NCBI GenBank assembly: GCA_020634555.1
Contig: JACKBK010000006.1
Location: forward strand, 1-64,000
Direction of reading: 5' to 3'
DNA length: 64,000 nucleotides
DNA from: Caldilineae bacterium
Lineage (GTDB): Bacteria; Chloroflexota; Anaerolineae; JAAEKA01
The notes beneath the pieces are model-generated. The model did no database searches. It saw nothing but the letters and a program-made list of their open reading frames with translations, and was not told the origin of the DNA. Positions 27,644 to 36,598 of this stretch are shown piece after piece (position 1 is the first letter of the stretch; every line of letters begins with the position of its first letter). The position numbers and the translations under genes were made by a program.

Positions 27644-29569
27644 ATGCTACGCAAACGCACCTTGCTGTTGAGTCTGGTCGTTCTTTCCTTGCTGTTGGCG
27701 CTTTTACCAGGCGCTGGCTTTGCCGGCGCGGCCGATCTGGGGGCAGCCAACTCAGCCCAGCCCTACCAATCCCGTCCATCGGCCGGCGGGCCGACTGTTT
27801 TCGTACGCGCAGAGATTGCCAGCGGAACCGATGCACACGAGCTGGCCAGCCAACCGTTCGCCGCTGCCTCTCGTTTCCTCGCGCTTCATCAGAATGAGCT
27901 CGGTCTGGCAGGTGCGGCCAATGACATGGCCCTGGATCAGGTAGACGTGGATGAGTTGGGCCTGACCCACGTGCGCCTGCAACAACAGATCAGCGCTGTG
28001 CCGGTCTACGGCGGCGAGTTGATCCTTCACTTCAGCGTCGATGGCGAGTCGGTTTATGCCATCAGCGGGGCTTACCTGCCCGACATCCAGGTAAACACAC
28101 GGGCGACCGTAACCGCGCAAGATGCGCTGGACACGGCTCTGCAGGCTATGCCCGGCGCTTCTGTCCAGGAAAAGCCCTCTCTGGTTGTCTACAGCCAGCA
28201 GATCAATCCACGAGTTGTGGGAGATCACCTGGCGTGGCTGGTTACCTTGTACGACCAATCGACGCCCGCCCGCAACCAGTACGTCATCGATGCCCATAGC
28301 GGCTCGGTTCTCTTCACGTTGAACCTGCTGATGACCGGCCGCAGCCGGTATACCTACAACGCCTTCCACGGCACGAGTCTGCCGGGCACGCTGGTGCGCA
28401 TCGAGGGGCAAGGTCCCTACGGCGATGCCGACGTGGACAACGCGCACGACTTCGCGGGCGCTACCTACGACTACTATTTCAACACCCATGGCCGGGACAG
28501 CTACGACGATGCCGGCGCGCCTCTGGCCTCCACCGCCCACTACGGCGTAAACTACGCCAACGCCTTCTGGAACGGCGTTCAAATGGTCTACGGCGACAAT
28601 TTCCCTGTCCTGGACGTTGCCGCTCACGAATTGACGCACGCCGTCACTGAGAACTCGGCCAATCTGGTCTACCTGAACCAGTCAGGCGCGCTGAACGAGT
28701 CCTTTTCAGATATCTTCGGCGCGATGGTGGACGACGATGACTGGCTGATGGGAGAAGACCTGCCCATCGGCGCCATCCGCAGCCTGGCTAATCCACCGGC
28801 TTACGGCGATCCGGACCACGTGGACAACTACCTCTGCACGAGTGGCGACAACGGCGGCGTGCATACCAACAGCGGCATTCAGAATAAGGCCGCCTATCTG
28901 CTGGCTACATCCACCAGCCGCACAGTAGCAGGGCGCATCTTCTACCGGGCGCTGACCGTTTACCTGACGTCCGCCAGCGTGTTTATCGACGCCCGCGATG
29001 CAGCTACGCAGGCAGCTATCGACCTCTACGGCAACGGCAGCAGCGAGCATCAAGCCACGGAAAGCGCCTTCTCCCAGGTTGGCCTCGATCCGCTCAGCAC
29101 AGGCCCGGTATGCGACCAGTGCGCCGTTCAGCAGACCACGGCCGATCGCAGTCTTTTCAACGCCGCAGAAGCCAGCGATACCTTAGCAGTGGCCTATCGC
29201 GTGCGCGACGATGTGTTGAAACAAAGCCCGCTCGGCGAACGGTATATCGACCTCTATTACCAGCATGGATCCCGGATCGCCAGCTTGCTGCTTCGAGACG
29301 AATCGCTAAGGCAGGAGGCCGCGTCGCTGTTGCGGCAGTTGACTCCGGGTCTGGATGCTCTCGCCGCCGGCCGGGGAGAGCAGGTTCAGCTATCCGCCAG
29401 TGTCGTGACCGGCCTGCAGCATTTCCTGGAAGGCATGTCGGCTGCCGACCGCGGCGGTGCGCTGGCCCGGATGATCAAAGCTGAGCAGCAGGCGATCCCC
29501 TGGGATTCGCTGGCTGGCGTCAGCTATGCGGAGGCATGGAGGATGTTGAACGCCAACGCGTCCGACTAA
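27644..29569 (+). CDS. Secreted thermolysin-like zinc metalloprotease (peptidase family M4)
   Basis: This 641-residue preproprotein has a signal peptide (about 1-29, 'LLLSLVVLSLLLALLPGAGF') and an FTP-type propeptide (about 45-220). The M4 catalytic domain (about 230-490) has the zinc motif HELTH at residue ~328 with the downstream glutamate in 'ALNESFSDIFGAMVDD', and the active-site histidine in 'GGVHTNSGIQNKAAYLLA'. A ~150-residue C-terminal region of unknown function follows. It is exported and would digest extracellular protein. It is flanked by its own promoter and a hairpin, so probably monocistronic. Confidence 0.93.
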   Translation: MLRKRTLLLSLVVLSLLLALLPGAGFAGAADLGAANSAQPYQSRPSAGGPTVFVRAEIASGTDAHELASQPFAAASRFLALHQNELGLAGAANDMALDQVDVDELGLTHVRLQQQISAVPVYGGELILHFSVDGESVYAISGAYLPDIQVNTRATVTAQDALDTALQAMPGASVQEKPSLVVYSQQINPRVVGDHLAWLVTLYDQSTPARNQYVIDAHSGSVLFTLNLLMTGRSRYTYNAFHGTSLPGTLVRIEGQGPYGDADVDNAHDFAGATYDYYFNTHGRDSYDDAGAPLASTAHYGVNYANAFWNGVQMVYGDNFPVLDVAAHELTHAVTENSANLVYLNQSGALNESFSDIFGAMVDDDDWLMGEDLPIGAIRSLANPPAYGDPDHVDNYLCTSGDNGGVHTNSGIQNKAAYLLATSTSRTVAGRIFYRALTVYLTSASVFIDARDAATQAAIDLYGNGSSEHQATESAFSQVGLDPLSTGPVCDQCAVQQTTADRSLFNAAEASDTLAVAYRVRDDVLKQSPLGERYIDLYYQHGSRIASLLLRDESLRQEAASLLRQLTPGLDALAAGRGEQVQLSASVVTGLQHFLEGMSAADRGGALARMIKAEQQAIPWDSLAGVSYAEAWRMLNANASD

Positions 29570-29598
29570 TCGCAATCAGACTCACCCGCCTGATAAAA

Positions 29599-29631
29599 AA
29601 TCCGCTGTGGATGAACAATCCGCAGCGGATT
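29599..29631. terminator. Hairpin after the M4 protease gene
   Basis: AATCCGCTGTGG (29599-29610) pairs with CCGCAGCGGATT (29620-29631) with one wobble pair. The T-tract is poor on the plus strand, but AAAAAA precedes the stem, so it could terminate on the minus strand too. Confidence 0.5.
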
Positions 29632-29817
29632 CAATTCAGAGCGTCATTGCAAAATGAACTCTACCAGACTTTTCCTGAAACTTCTGCAAACAATCTCACC
29701 AGGGGACGACTCCTTTATTTCGCTTCCCCGGTCTGAATCATACCAAACATACTGGTTTTCACCGGCAGTCGATGCGTGCGGCAATCACGCGGCGCAACGG
29801 CTCAAGGGAGCCGGGCT

Positions 29818-30891
29818 ATGACGGCGACCACCGGCTATCTCCTCATTGCCGATATTTCCGGCTACACCATGTACCTTACGTCGTCGGAGTTAGATCACGC
29901 CACCCCTGTGTTGCACTCACTGTTGACCGCGTTGATCGAGCAAGTCGGTGAGCCTATGCGCTTATGGAGGATTGAGGGCGATGCGGTGCTCGCCTACTCG
30001 ACCGGGCGTTTCCCGACCGGCGACACGTTCCTGGCCATCTGCGAGAACCTCTACAACGCGTTCGCCACGCGAAGGCAGGACATCGTCGCCAACACGACAT
30101 GCCCATGCCGGGCTTGCGCGAACGTGGCAAACCTCGACCTGAAGATCATGGCTCACTACGGCACGTTCGAGGAGATGCAGATCGGACCAATGAATGACCT
30201 GTCGGGCGCCGATGTCATCCTGGTGCATCGAATGGCCAAAACCGATGTGAAGAAAGCCACCGGAATCGAGAGCTACGCGCTGTTCACCGACGCAGCTGTC
30301 CGGGCGATGGGAATCGAAGCTGCGTTGGCGCCGTACTCACAGCCCCTCGAGCACTTCGGGGAGGTCCACATGCAGGTCTACGACCTGAGGGCAGCGTGGG
30401 AGCGCTTTCGGGATCGCCATGCACGTCACTACATCGGACCAGATGAAGCGGTTTTCACGTACAGGCATCAATTCCCTCACTCCCCGGGCGTGCTCTGGGA
30501 CGGTTTGGTGAACCCTGAATTGAAGCGTACGTGGATGGACATGATTTCGGTCACTGCCGATCTCCCAGAGGGTCGTCTGGGGACGGGATCGCGCTATCAC
30601 TGCGTGCATACCGAAACAGAATTCTATTATTGGATCATCGATTGGCGTCCGTTTCGCTACTTCACGGTGAAGTTCGCCGACCCGTTCCACCCTGGGCTTA
30701 CATACAGTGAAACCTACGAACTTGAACCCGTCGCCGACGGCGCCCTGTTACGATACACAATGTCGCCGACCATTGATGACAACGGCACGCCGCAGGATGC
30801 CGCCACGGCCGGCAACATCGCCTTCATCAAGGAGTTCTGGGACCACACCCTGCCTGTCCTGTCGAACCTCCTAAAGCAAGAGAAAAACTGA
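29818..30891 (+). CDS. DUF2652 (nucleotidyl-cyclase-like) and SRPBCC two-domain protein
   Basis: This 357-residue protein has an N-terminal class III cyclase-like domain (DUF2652, about 1-195): 'GYLLIADISGYTMYLTSS', 'LWRIEGDAVLAYSTG' and 'IGPMNDLSGADVILVHRMAK'. The C-terminal SRPBCC (START-like lipid/ligand cavity) domain (about 215-355) has 'HSPGVLWDGLVNPELKRTWM'. The first domain keeps D-I-S-G-Y and E-G-D-A, the positions of the two metal-binding acids in cyclases, but DUF2652 proteins have no proven cyclase activity. A CPCRACANV cysteine cluster sits between them. ATG 29818 is taken as the start; longer forms lack a site. Confidence 0.8.
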   Translation: MTATTGYLLIADISGYTMYLTSSELDHATPVLHSLLTALIEQVGEPMRLWRIEGDAVLAYSTGRFPTGDTFLAICENLYNAFATRRQDIVANTTCPCRACANVANLDLKIMAHYGTFEEMQIGPMNDLSGADVILVHRMAKTDVKKATGIESYALFTDAAVRAMGIEAALAPYSQPLEHFGEVHMQVYDLRAAWERFRDRHARHYIGPDEAVFTYRHQFPHSPGVLWDGLVNPELKRTWMDMISVTADLPEGRLGTGSRYHCVHTETEFYYWIIDWRPFRYFTVKFADPFHPGLTYSETYELEPVADGALLRYTMSPTIDDNGTPQDAATAGNIAFIKEFWDHTLPVLSNLLKQEKN

Positions 30892-31049
30892 CACCGGCAT
30901 TGGTTACCCCTTATCCAAGCAGCCAGTGGTCTGAACACGTGCTTTGTCCAGTCATGGTCGAAGAGTTCATCGTCGACGACGCTGTCGAACAGCCCAGCCT
31001 GGATGAGCAGCGCAAGATGTTCGTCCCCTAAGAGGATCGTCTCACGATC

Positions 31050-31180
31050 GTAACTGTTCAGCCTTAGACTTCGGAAGTCGCCGGTTCTACGTCACAACCA
31101 GCCTAACGCGGTGAGAGATGCTTCCTCCTTGCTTCGGCGACTTCCGAAGTCTATCGCTCCGTGATAGCCTGAATAGTTAC
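31050..31180. repeat. Nested element: family 1 ends around a family 2 core
   Basis: The outer arms GTAACTGTTCAG (from 31050) and CTGAATAGTTAC (to 31180) enclose a perfect 18-bp inverted pair TAGACTTCGGAAGTCGCC at 31065-31082/31136-31153. The core equals the element at 11722-11810 and 53448-53536, while the ends match the elements at 21956, 47116 and 53980. Confidence 0.8.
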
Positions 31181-31196
31181 TCACGATCTACGAATT

Positions 31197-31232
31197 AAAC
31201 AGCGCCGCGGTGTGCCAACCGCGGCGCTGTTT
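31197..31232 (-). terminator. Terminator of the haem-binding protein gene
   Basis: Perfect 14-bp stem AAACAGCGCCGCGG/CCGCGGCGCTGTTT with an eight-base loop. TTTAATT follows on the minus strand. On the plus strand CTGTTTTG follows, so it may work in both directions. Confidence 0.85.
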
Positions 31233-31255
31233 CTGTTTTGCAGTCCGATTGCCTG

Positions 31256-31687
31256 CTAACGACCGATGCTGGCCTGCAAGCCTCGAACCAGCGCTGCCCG
31301 CTCAGCTGCGGTCAACTGGCCGCTCTTGTGCATCAAGGTGTATTGCAGCGGAGGCATCTCGCCCTCCTGAACTATCTCGGTGATCTCTCGTGTGTCCTGC
31401 CGCCGGTTCCATTCCGAGAAGTTGACGCGCTGCCGTGCTTCATCCACATCGTGCTGGACCAGCCAGGAGACGGGGGCGATATTGCTGTACCAGGGCCAGA
31501 CCGATTCGTTGCTGTGACAATCATAGCAAGCGCCGCGCACCAGCGCCTCGGTCTGCGGGCTGTCCCACACCGGCTCCTGTACCACCGGCGGGTTGGTGTG
31601 GTCACGGCCGTAGGGTACCAGTTGGATCAGAAGAAAAAGGGCCACGATGACCACGATCGCATAGAGAACGATCCGCTTCATAGACAT
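31256..31687 (-). CDS. Haem-binding domain protein, membrane anchored
   Basis: This 143-residue protein has an N-terminal membrane anchor (about 4-24, 'IVLYAIVVIVALFLLIQL') and an extracytoplasmic haem-binding (Haem_bd) domain. A single c-type haem site CxxCH sits in 'GACYDCHSNESVWPWYS'. The family's 'WPWYSNIAPVSWLV' and 'GEMPPLQYTLMHKSG' follow. AAGGAG stands seven bases before ATG 31687. It may be a small electron carrier on the membrane outer face; the partner is not evident. It lies 27 bases downstream of the VIT-family gene and is probably co-transcribed with it. Confidence 0.88.
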   Translation of the reverse strand: MSMKRIVLYAIVVIVALFLLIQLVPYGRDHTNPPVVQEPVWDSPQTEALVRGACYDCHSNESVWPWYSNIAPVSWLVQHDVDEARQRVNFSEWNRRQDTREITEIVQEGEMPPLQYTLMHKSGQLTAAERAALVRGLQASIGR

Positions 31688-31714
31688 TTTGTATCTCCTT
31701 TTTCACGAAGTCTG

Positions 31715-32410
31715 TCAACTTATGGCGCGGGCGATGGCAAACGCTGCCGCAGCAGCCAGCCCGCCGATCAGCACCGTCTGCCCACCGCTGCGCAGCGGAT
31801 TGAGGCCAGTGAAATGCCCCTTGACAAAGCCAAAGACAAACAACGCCAGCAGCGTCACAGCCACCGAAACCAGCAAAGCAGTAGAGATGTTGGCGATCAG
31901 GATGTAGGGCATCAGCGGGATCAGGCCGCCGGCGATGTAGGCCAGCGCGATGGTCAGCGCACTGGTGCGCGCCCGCGCCGGATCCGGCTTCTCCAGCCCC
32001 AGCTCGAAGCGCATCATGAAATCCACCCAGCGGTTGCGGTCGGCGCTGATGGCCTTGACCACCGGTGTGACGTGCTCCTCGGCCAGGCCATAGCCGCGCA
32101 GGATCGTCGCTACCTCATCTTCCTCGGCATCGGGGACGTCCAGCGTCTCTTGTTCCTCGCGGGTGCGCTCGGACTCATAGTGCTCCCGGTCCGTCTGCGC
32201 CGCCAGATAGCCTCCCAGCCCCATAGCGATAGACCCGGCAGCGATCTCAGCCAGCCCGGCGGTAACGACGACCGATGTCGATGCCACCGCGCCGGAAAGG
32301 CCAGCCGCCAGCGCAAACGGCACCGTCAGGCCATCGGACATCCCGATGACGATATCGCGCACTGTCTCGGTGGCCGTGAAGTGTTTCTCGACGTGCGGTG
32401 TTGCCGGCAT
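31715..32410 (-). CDS. VIT1/CCC1-family transporter
   Basis: This 231-residue membrane protein has about five hydrophobic segments. The first holds 'IVIGMSDGLTVPFALAAGLS', typical of VIT1/CCC1 iron/manganese transporters. The second holds 'GLAEIAAGSIAMGLGGYLAA', and a cytoplasmic acidic helix pair ('ESERTREEQETLDVPDAEED') corresponds to the metal-binding domain. The family moves Fe2+ or Mn2+ out of the cytoplasm. Co-location with a haem-binding protein suggests an iron-linked role. Confidence 0.9.
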   Translation of the reverse strand: MPATPHVEKHFTATETVRDIVIGMSDGLTVPFALAAGLSGAVASTSVVVTAGLAEIAAGSIAMGLGGYLAAQTDREHYESERTREEQETLDVPDAEEDEVATILRGYGLAEEHVTPVVKAISADRNRWVDFMMRFELGLEKPDPARARTSALTIALAYIAGGLIPLMPYILIANISTALLVSVAVTLLALFVFGFVKGHFTGLNPLRSGGQTVLIGGLAAAAAFAIARAIS

Positions 32411-32484
32411 GACTGCGTCTGTGCTCCTTGTTCTACTGCGTGGTCAGATGGACGTGATTGCGAAAACGTCGCGCCTACTTGAAG

Positions 32485-32526
32485 TATAGCACAGCAGTGT
32501 GAAATGTCTCACACTGCTGTGCTATA
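32485..32526. promoter_or_regulatory. Perfect 18-bp inverted repeat upstream of the VIT gene
   Basis: TATAGCACAGCAGTGTGA and its exact complement are separated by six bases, between the divergent VIT and TetR genes. It could be an operator or a hairpin in the VIT 5' leader; a terminator is unlikely because no T-run follows. Confidence 0.5.
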
Positions 32527-32628
32527 GATCTCAACTCATTTTTCTCCGTCCCAAGCATTCCGTCGGGAATTGTCTGTCCAGTCTTCAACATGAATAGTAG
32601 GTCGTCAAGAATATCCACGCATTGCATC

Positions 32629-32657
32629 TTGACACTTAACTCAGTCAGTGATAAAAT
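32629..32657 (+). promoter_or_regulatory. Promoter of the tetR-ABC exporter cassette
   Basis: TTGACA (32629-32634), a 17-base spacer and TAAAAT (32652-32657). The -10 box touches the operator-like palindrome that follows. Confidence 0.85.
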
Positions 32658-32679
32658 GTATGTATCTACTTACATACAT
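32656..32679. promoter_or_regulatory. Operator-like palindrome at the tetR promoter
   Basis: ATGTATGTA-TCTACT-TACATACAT, perfect nine-base arms overlapping the -10 region. This is the expected place and form of a TetR-family autoregulatory operator. Confidence 0.8.
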
Positions 32680-32719
32680 GTGTTAGGAAGAACCAACAAC
32701 TGCGCCAACACTTTGACCA

Positions 32720-33298
32720 ATGAAAAACAACACTCGCACTCGCATCATGCAGGCTGCTACGCAACTCTTTGCCGAAACTGGCTATGCCGGCACAACTACT
32801 CGTGCTATTGCTGAGCTGGCCGGAGTTAACGAACTGACGCTATTTCGTCATTTTGGTTCAAAAGAGAATCTTGTTAGAGCAGTAGTCGATGAATTTGGTG
32901 GACTGGCGATCGCGGAAGATCTGGAGTCGCGGCTCAGTGGGGACTATGTTCAAGACCTGACCTTGATCGGCAATGAGCTGGTCGCGGTACTGACCGAACG
33001 CAACCACATCGTTCGCATGGCAATCTGCGAAGCAGGCCGCTTTCCTGAGTTTCGGCAATCGATAGCAGAGAATCCTCGTCAAATCCAGCATTTTCTAACA
33101 GATTACTTCACACAACTAATCGAAGAAGATTTGATCCACCCGGATCTGCCCGAAGTCCTCGCCCAGGCTTTTTTGGGGATGTTCTTTTTCAATACCGTGA
33201 TTCAGGGATTTTTATTGGATTCATCAGACCTGGATATAGCCTCAGAAGAAATCGTGAAGCAATTTGTAGCAATATTCGTGAGAGGAACCCTTAAATAG
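32720..33298 (+). CDS. TetR/AcrR-family transcriptional regulator
   Basis: This 192-residue protein has an N-terminal helix-turn-helix (about 5-50): 'RIMQAATQLFAETGYAGTTT' and 'AELAGVNELTLFRHFGSKEN'. The divergent C-terminal ligand domain resembles that of regulators with a TetR_C-type dimer interface. It starts a lower-GC cassette and is followed by an ABC exporter, the usual arrangement for a drug- or lipid-responsive repressor. The promoter overlaps a 24-base palindrome that it probably binds. Confidence 0.92.
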   Translation: MKNNTRTRIMQAATQLFAETGYAGTTTRAIAELAGVNELTLFRHFGSKENLVRAVVDEFGGLAIAEDLESRLSGDYVQDLTLIGNELVAVLTERNHIVRMAICEAGRFPEFRQSIAENPRQIQHFLTDYFTQLIEEDLIHPDLPEVLAQAFLGMFFFNTVIQGFLLDSSDLDIASEEIVKQFVAIFVRGTLK

Positions 33299-33371
33299 CG
33301 AAGGAATGGAGTGGGTATGAGTGTTTCAGTTCTAACAAAGTGCCGAAGCTGCTCCAAAGAGGAGTCAATCT

Positions 33372-34304
33372 ATGGAAGTTGCTGTTGAACTTCAAAATGT
33401 AACTCGCCGGTTTAAAAAGATGACCGCCGTCGATAATCTGTCATTCTCTGTTCAATCAGGTGAAGTGTTTGGCTTACTCGGCCCAAACGGCGCTGGAAAG
33501 ACCACGACGATCAACCTGATTATCGGTATGTTGCGGCGTGATGAGGGAAATATTCTGGTACAGGGGTTTGACCCGCAGTCGCAGGCAAAACAGGTACGAA
33601 GAAGCATTGGTCTTGTTCCTCAAGAAACCAATGTTTATGGCGATCTGAACCCCATCGACAATTTACAGCATCATGCTGCTTTGTACTGTGATGATCTCAG
33701 CGACATCCAGATGCGCATCGAGGAGTTACTGCATCTGATGGAACTATGGGAACGGCGCAAAGACCCGGTGAGAACTTTTTCCGGGGGCATGAAACGGCGT
33801 TTAACCCTGGCGCGCGCGATGCTTCATGACCCTAAGATTATTCTGTTCGATGAGCCCACAACCGGTGTAGATGTGCATGGCCGTCACACCCTCTGGTCGC
33901 ACATAGAAGACCTCAAGTCTCAGGGGATCACATTCTTGATTTCGTCAAACGATATGAGCGAGGTGGATGCGCTGTGTGACAGGCTCGTGATTATCGACCA
34001 CGGCAAGGCCATCACGCTAGATACCCCTGAAGCTTTGAAAGCGACACTCCAGCACGATATTGTTACCGTGCAAACCGACACCGTAGTGGCAGACCCCGAA
34101 GCGTTGTTTTCCGGGTTAGGGGTTGTAGAAATATCCAGCCCTGAACCAGCGAGTTTGCGCCTGGTAGTCAAAAACGCCGAGTCACAAATCGGTGAGTTTG
34201 TTGAACGGCTCAATAAACACTATCGCATCCAGTCATTGCGCATCGCCCGCCCTACACTGGACGATGTATTTCTTCACCACACTGGCCGGGCACTAAGAGA
34301 GTAA
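33372..34304 (+). CDS. ABC exporter ATPase (DrrA-like)
   Basis: This 310-residue ATPase has Walker A 'LLGPNGAGKTTTINLIIGML', Q-loop 'GLVPQETNVYGDLNPIDNL', signature 'FSGGMKRRLTLARAM', Walker B 'IILFDEPTTGVDVHGR' and the C-terminal DrrA-type extension (from about 225). It would drive export through the two downstream ABC-2 permeases. AGAGGAG precedes the start. Spacing to the next gene is three bases. Confidence 0.93.
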   Translation: MEVAVELQNVTRRFKKMTAVDNLSFSVQSGEVFGLLGPNGAGKTTTINLIIGMLRRDEGNILVQGFDPQSQAKQVRRSIGLVPQETNVYGDLNPIDNLQHHAALYCDDLSDIQMRIEELLHLMELWERRKDPVRTFSGGMKRRLTLARAMLHDPKIILFDEPTTGVDVHGRHTLWSHIEDLKSQGITFLISSNDMSEVDALCDRLVIIDHGKAITLDTPEALKATLQHDIVTVQTDTVVADPEALFSGLGVVEISSPEPASLRLVVKNAESQIGEFVERLNKHYRIQSLRIARPTLDDVFLHHTGRALRE

Positions 34305-34307
34305 CGT

Positions 34308-35366
34308 ATGCGTCGTTTCCTATCTTTACTTGCTCATGAGTTCAGGCTGGCGCGGACCACGATTCCTATCCACGCCGTAGCGATTCTGGAACCGGTAGTT
34401 CTGTATGCACTGCTAACCGCCATCCTCGTTCATCCATCTCTGGATGTCTATGTCACCACTCCAACTGATGAAGTCGGTCGTTCATTGGTGACTGCCATGC
34501 AATCCATCGGGTCACCAATCGGACAGGCATATATCAACCCGATCTTGACGGACAAAACAGAGCCTGATGGTTTGCGCCAGGTGATTACGGTCGAGGAAAT
34601 CAACGGCACGCCGACGGCTGTACAAAAGTACAACCTGATTGACAGCAATCTGGTCAAGAACTACCGCAACCGATTGACTGCAGCTGCACTAGAGCTTTGG
34701 AACGATAATTTGGGACATAAGGCAGTTGTCGTCGTACAAGAATCGTCTTTACCGTTCGATATTCCCTACACTGTTTATTTTGGTATGGCGATGTTACCCC
34801 TGGCTGCAATGCTTTCTGCAAGCATGATCGGAGCGATTCTCATCGCCCAGGAATTTGAACTTCAGACCATCGATGAGTATCGGGTTGCACCTACTCCGAC
34901 CTGGATGATCCTGAGCGCCAGGATGGTTCGACTGGTGCTCTCGGCGGCAATTGCAGCGGGTTTGTTGTTGGCTGTAATTGGCTTGCTCAACGGCTATTGG
35001 CCAGACTCAATCGGGATGGTTGCCTTGATACTGCTGCCTGTCGCCATTATCGGTGGCTGTCTGGGAATGATCATCGGTCTCCAGACAAGGACAACGCTGC
35101 CTGCATTTATTCTCACCTTGGCAGCCTCTATCACCTTCTGGATCATTGGTGATTCCTTCAAACCGGCGGCGCTGTTTGGTGGTTTCTATGAACTGGCCAG
35201 CTATTTAACTCCCAACAGCTATGCGGTCAATCTGTTATTCCCCTACTTCTACAGGTCACAGATCAATCCTCTCCCCCTATCCGTGCTGGTTCTCGTATGC
35301 CTTTCTCTGGTGATGCTACTTGCTCTTGCTGTTCTCTATGCCCGACGTGTTTCTAACCCGGAGTAG
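34308..35366 (+). CDS. ABC-2 type permease, first of two
   Basis: This 352-residue membrane protein has one N-terminal transmembrane helix (about 20-42), a large extracytoplasmic loop (to about 155) and five or six C-terminal helices: 'MAMLPLAAMLSASMIGAILI', 'MVALILLPVAIIGGCLGMII' and 'ILTLAASITFWIIGDSF'. This layout is that of ABC-2 exporters. It is translated in tandem with the ATPase and second permease; the cargo is unknown. Confidence 0.88.
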   Translation: MRRFLSLLAHEFRLARTTIPIHAVAILEPVVLYALLTAILVHPSLDVYVTTPTDEVGRSLVTAMQSIGSPIGQAYINPILTDKTEPDGLRQVITVEEINGTPTAVQKYNLIDSNLVKNYRNRLTAAALELWNDNLGHKAVVVVQESSLPFDIPYTVYFGMAMLPLAAMLSASMIGAILIAQEFELQTIDEYRVAPTPTWMILSARMVRLVLSAAIAAGLLLAVIGLLNGYWPDSIGMVALILLPVAIIGGCLGMIIGLQTRTTLPAFILTLAASITFWIIGDSFKPAALFGGFYELASYLTPNSYAVNLLFPYFYRSQINPLPLSVLVLVCLSLVMLLALAVLYARRVSNPE

Positions 35367-35369
35367 ATC

Positions 35370-36482
35370 ATGCGACGTCTATGGATCATTCTTTCAACGG
35401 AGTTCAAATCCTGGCGGCAGGATCCCGTTTCAGCAATTGGCGGCATTTTGCCCCCACTCATTATTCTGTTGGCATTCAGCATCATGTTCGGCGCGCGCCC
35501 GACCTTCAAAATTGCCTTTATCGATAACGACGAGGGGAGTTACGGGGAAGTATTACGCCAGGCAATTGATGAAACAATCTCGCCTTTTGACGTGCCGTAC
35601 TACGACATTTCTGCGGTATCAGAAACAGAAGCTTGGGAGACCTATCAACAGAATCATCTGGACGGTATCTGGGTGGTCCCCGAGGATTTCTCGGCGCGAC
35701 TTGAAGCAGGCGAAAACCCAGAGATAGAAATGTATTTTAGCAATTTCATTGATGACGCAGCGAAAAATCACCGCATCTATCAGGCGGAGGTGATGTGGAC
35801 ATTCTATGAAAAGATCGGTATGCCGGCTCCGCCACTAGATATGTTGGAGGAGTATCCCCTGCCCAAGATGGTCGGTTGGTTTCCCATCATCAGTGTAGGA
35901 GCGGTCCTATTGAGCTTCATCCTGGGCGGTATGATGAATGTCTTATTGCTGACTTACAGAGAGCAGGTTGCGAAAATTACGCTTGAATTCGCCCTGTCCC
36001 CACGCTCACTTGGCTGGGTCCTGCTTCCCAAGATCATCCTGGCGCTATTTATGAGCCTCGTTACAGGGACGATTTTCCTGGTCATTATCTATCTTTGGAC
36101 AGGCGCATGGCCCGGTCGTTATCTGCCGTATGTTTGGTTGTTAGCCGGCCTTGTCTCCCTCTTCTGGATCATGGCAGTGCTGGTTGTCGGTTTGCGAGCC
36201 AGGCACTTTATGGGGGCAGCGATTGCAGTTGTCCTGACTGGCGTAACCGCCTTTTTCGTGGGCGGAGGTTTGCTCATGGTTCGCAATAACGAGGTAAATG
36301 TCCCCTGGTTTTCCTGGTTAATCCCCAATATCTATGCTGTCGATGCGTTGCGGGATTTCATACTCTTCAACACATTTTCGCCCGATTTCGTGAAGAATGC
36401 CATCATTTTGACGATTTTTGCAGGTGTTGCGGTAGTAGCAGGTGTCGGTATTGCGTCGAATCAATTAAGGCGGAGCAGATAA
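35370..36482 (+). CDS. ABC-2 type permease, second of two
   Basis: This 370-residue protein has the same architecture as the preceding gene: an N-terminal helix (about 22-42, 'ISAIGGILPPLIILL'-like), a long outer loop and six C-terminal helices, including 'ILALFMSLVTGTIFLVIIYL' and 'AIAVVLTGVTAFFVGGGLLM'. The two permeases presumably form a heterodimer with the ATPase. The stop is three bases after the start of a short gap before the hydrolase. Confidence 0.88.
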   Translation: MRRLWIILSTEFKSWRQDPVSAIGGILPPLIILLAFSIMFGARPTFKIAFIDNDEGSYGEVLRQAIDETISPFDVPYYDISAVSETEAWETYQQNHLDGIWVVPEDFSARLEAGENPEIEMYFSNFIDDAAKNHRIYQAEVMWTFYEKIGMPAPPLDMLEEYPLPKMVGWFPIISVGAVLLSFILGGMMNVLLLTYREQVAKITLEFALSPRSLGWVLLPKIILALFMSLVTGTIFLVIIYLWTGAWPGRYLPYVWLLAGLVSLFWIMAVLVVGLRARHFMGAAIAVVLTGVTAFFVGGGLLMVRNNEVNVPWFSWLIPNIYAVDALRDFILFNTFSPDFVKNAIILTIFAGVAVVAGVGIASNQLRRSR

Positions 36483-36598
36483 AGTTTCCTGGTTCTGTCG
36501 GATTCTGTGTGTGTGCGGCCGCCCGACCGTAAAACGGATCGGGCTACCCACGTGAAAGGCCCTCCGGGCCTGCGGATTTCGTGTTCAAGGATAAAATC

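Larger units (their letters stand above)
30892..31255. other. Intergenic stretch holding a nested repeat and a terminator
   Basis: No gene is seen. Repeat 31050-31180 and terminator 31197-31232 account for most of it; 30892-31049 shows nothing convincing. Confidence 0.6.
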
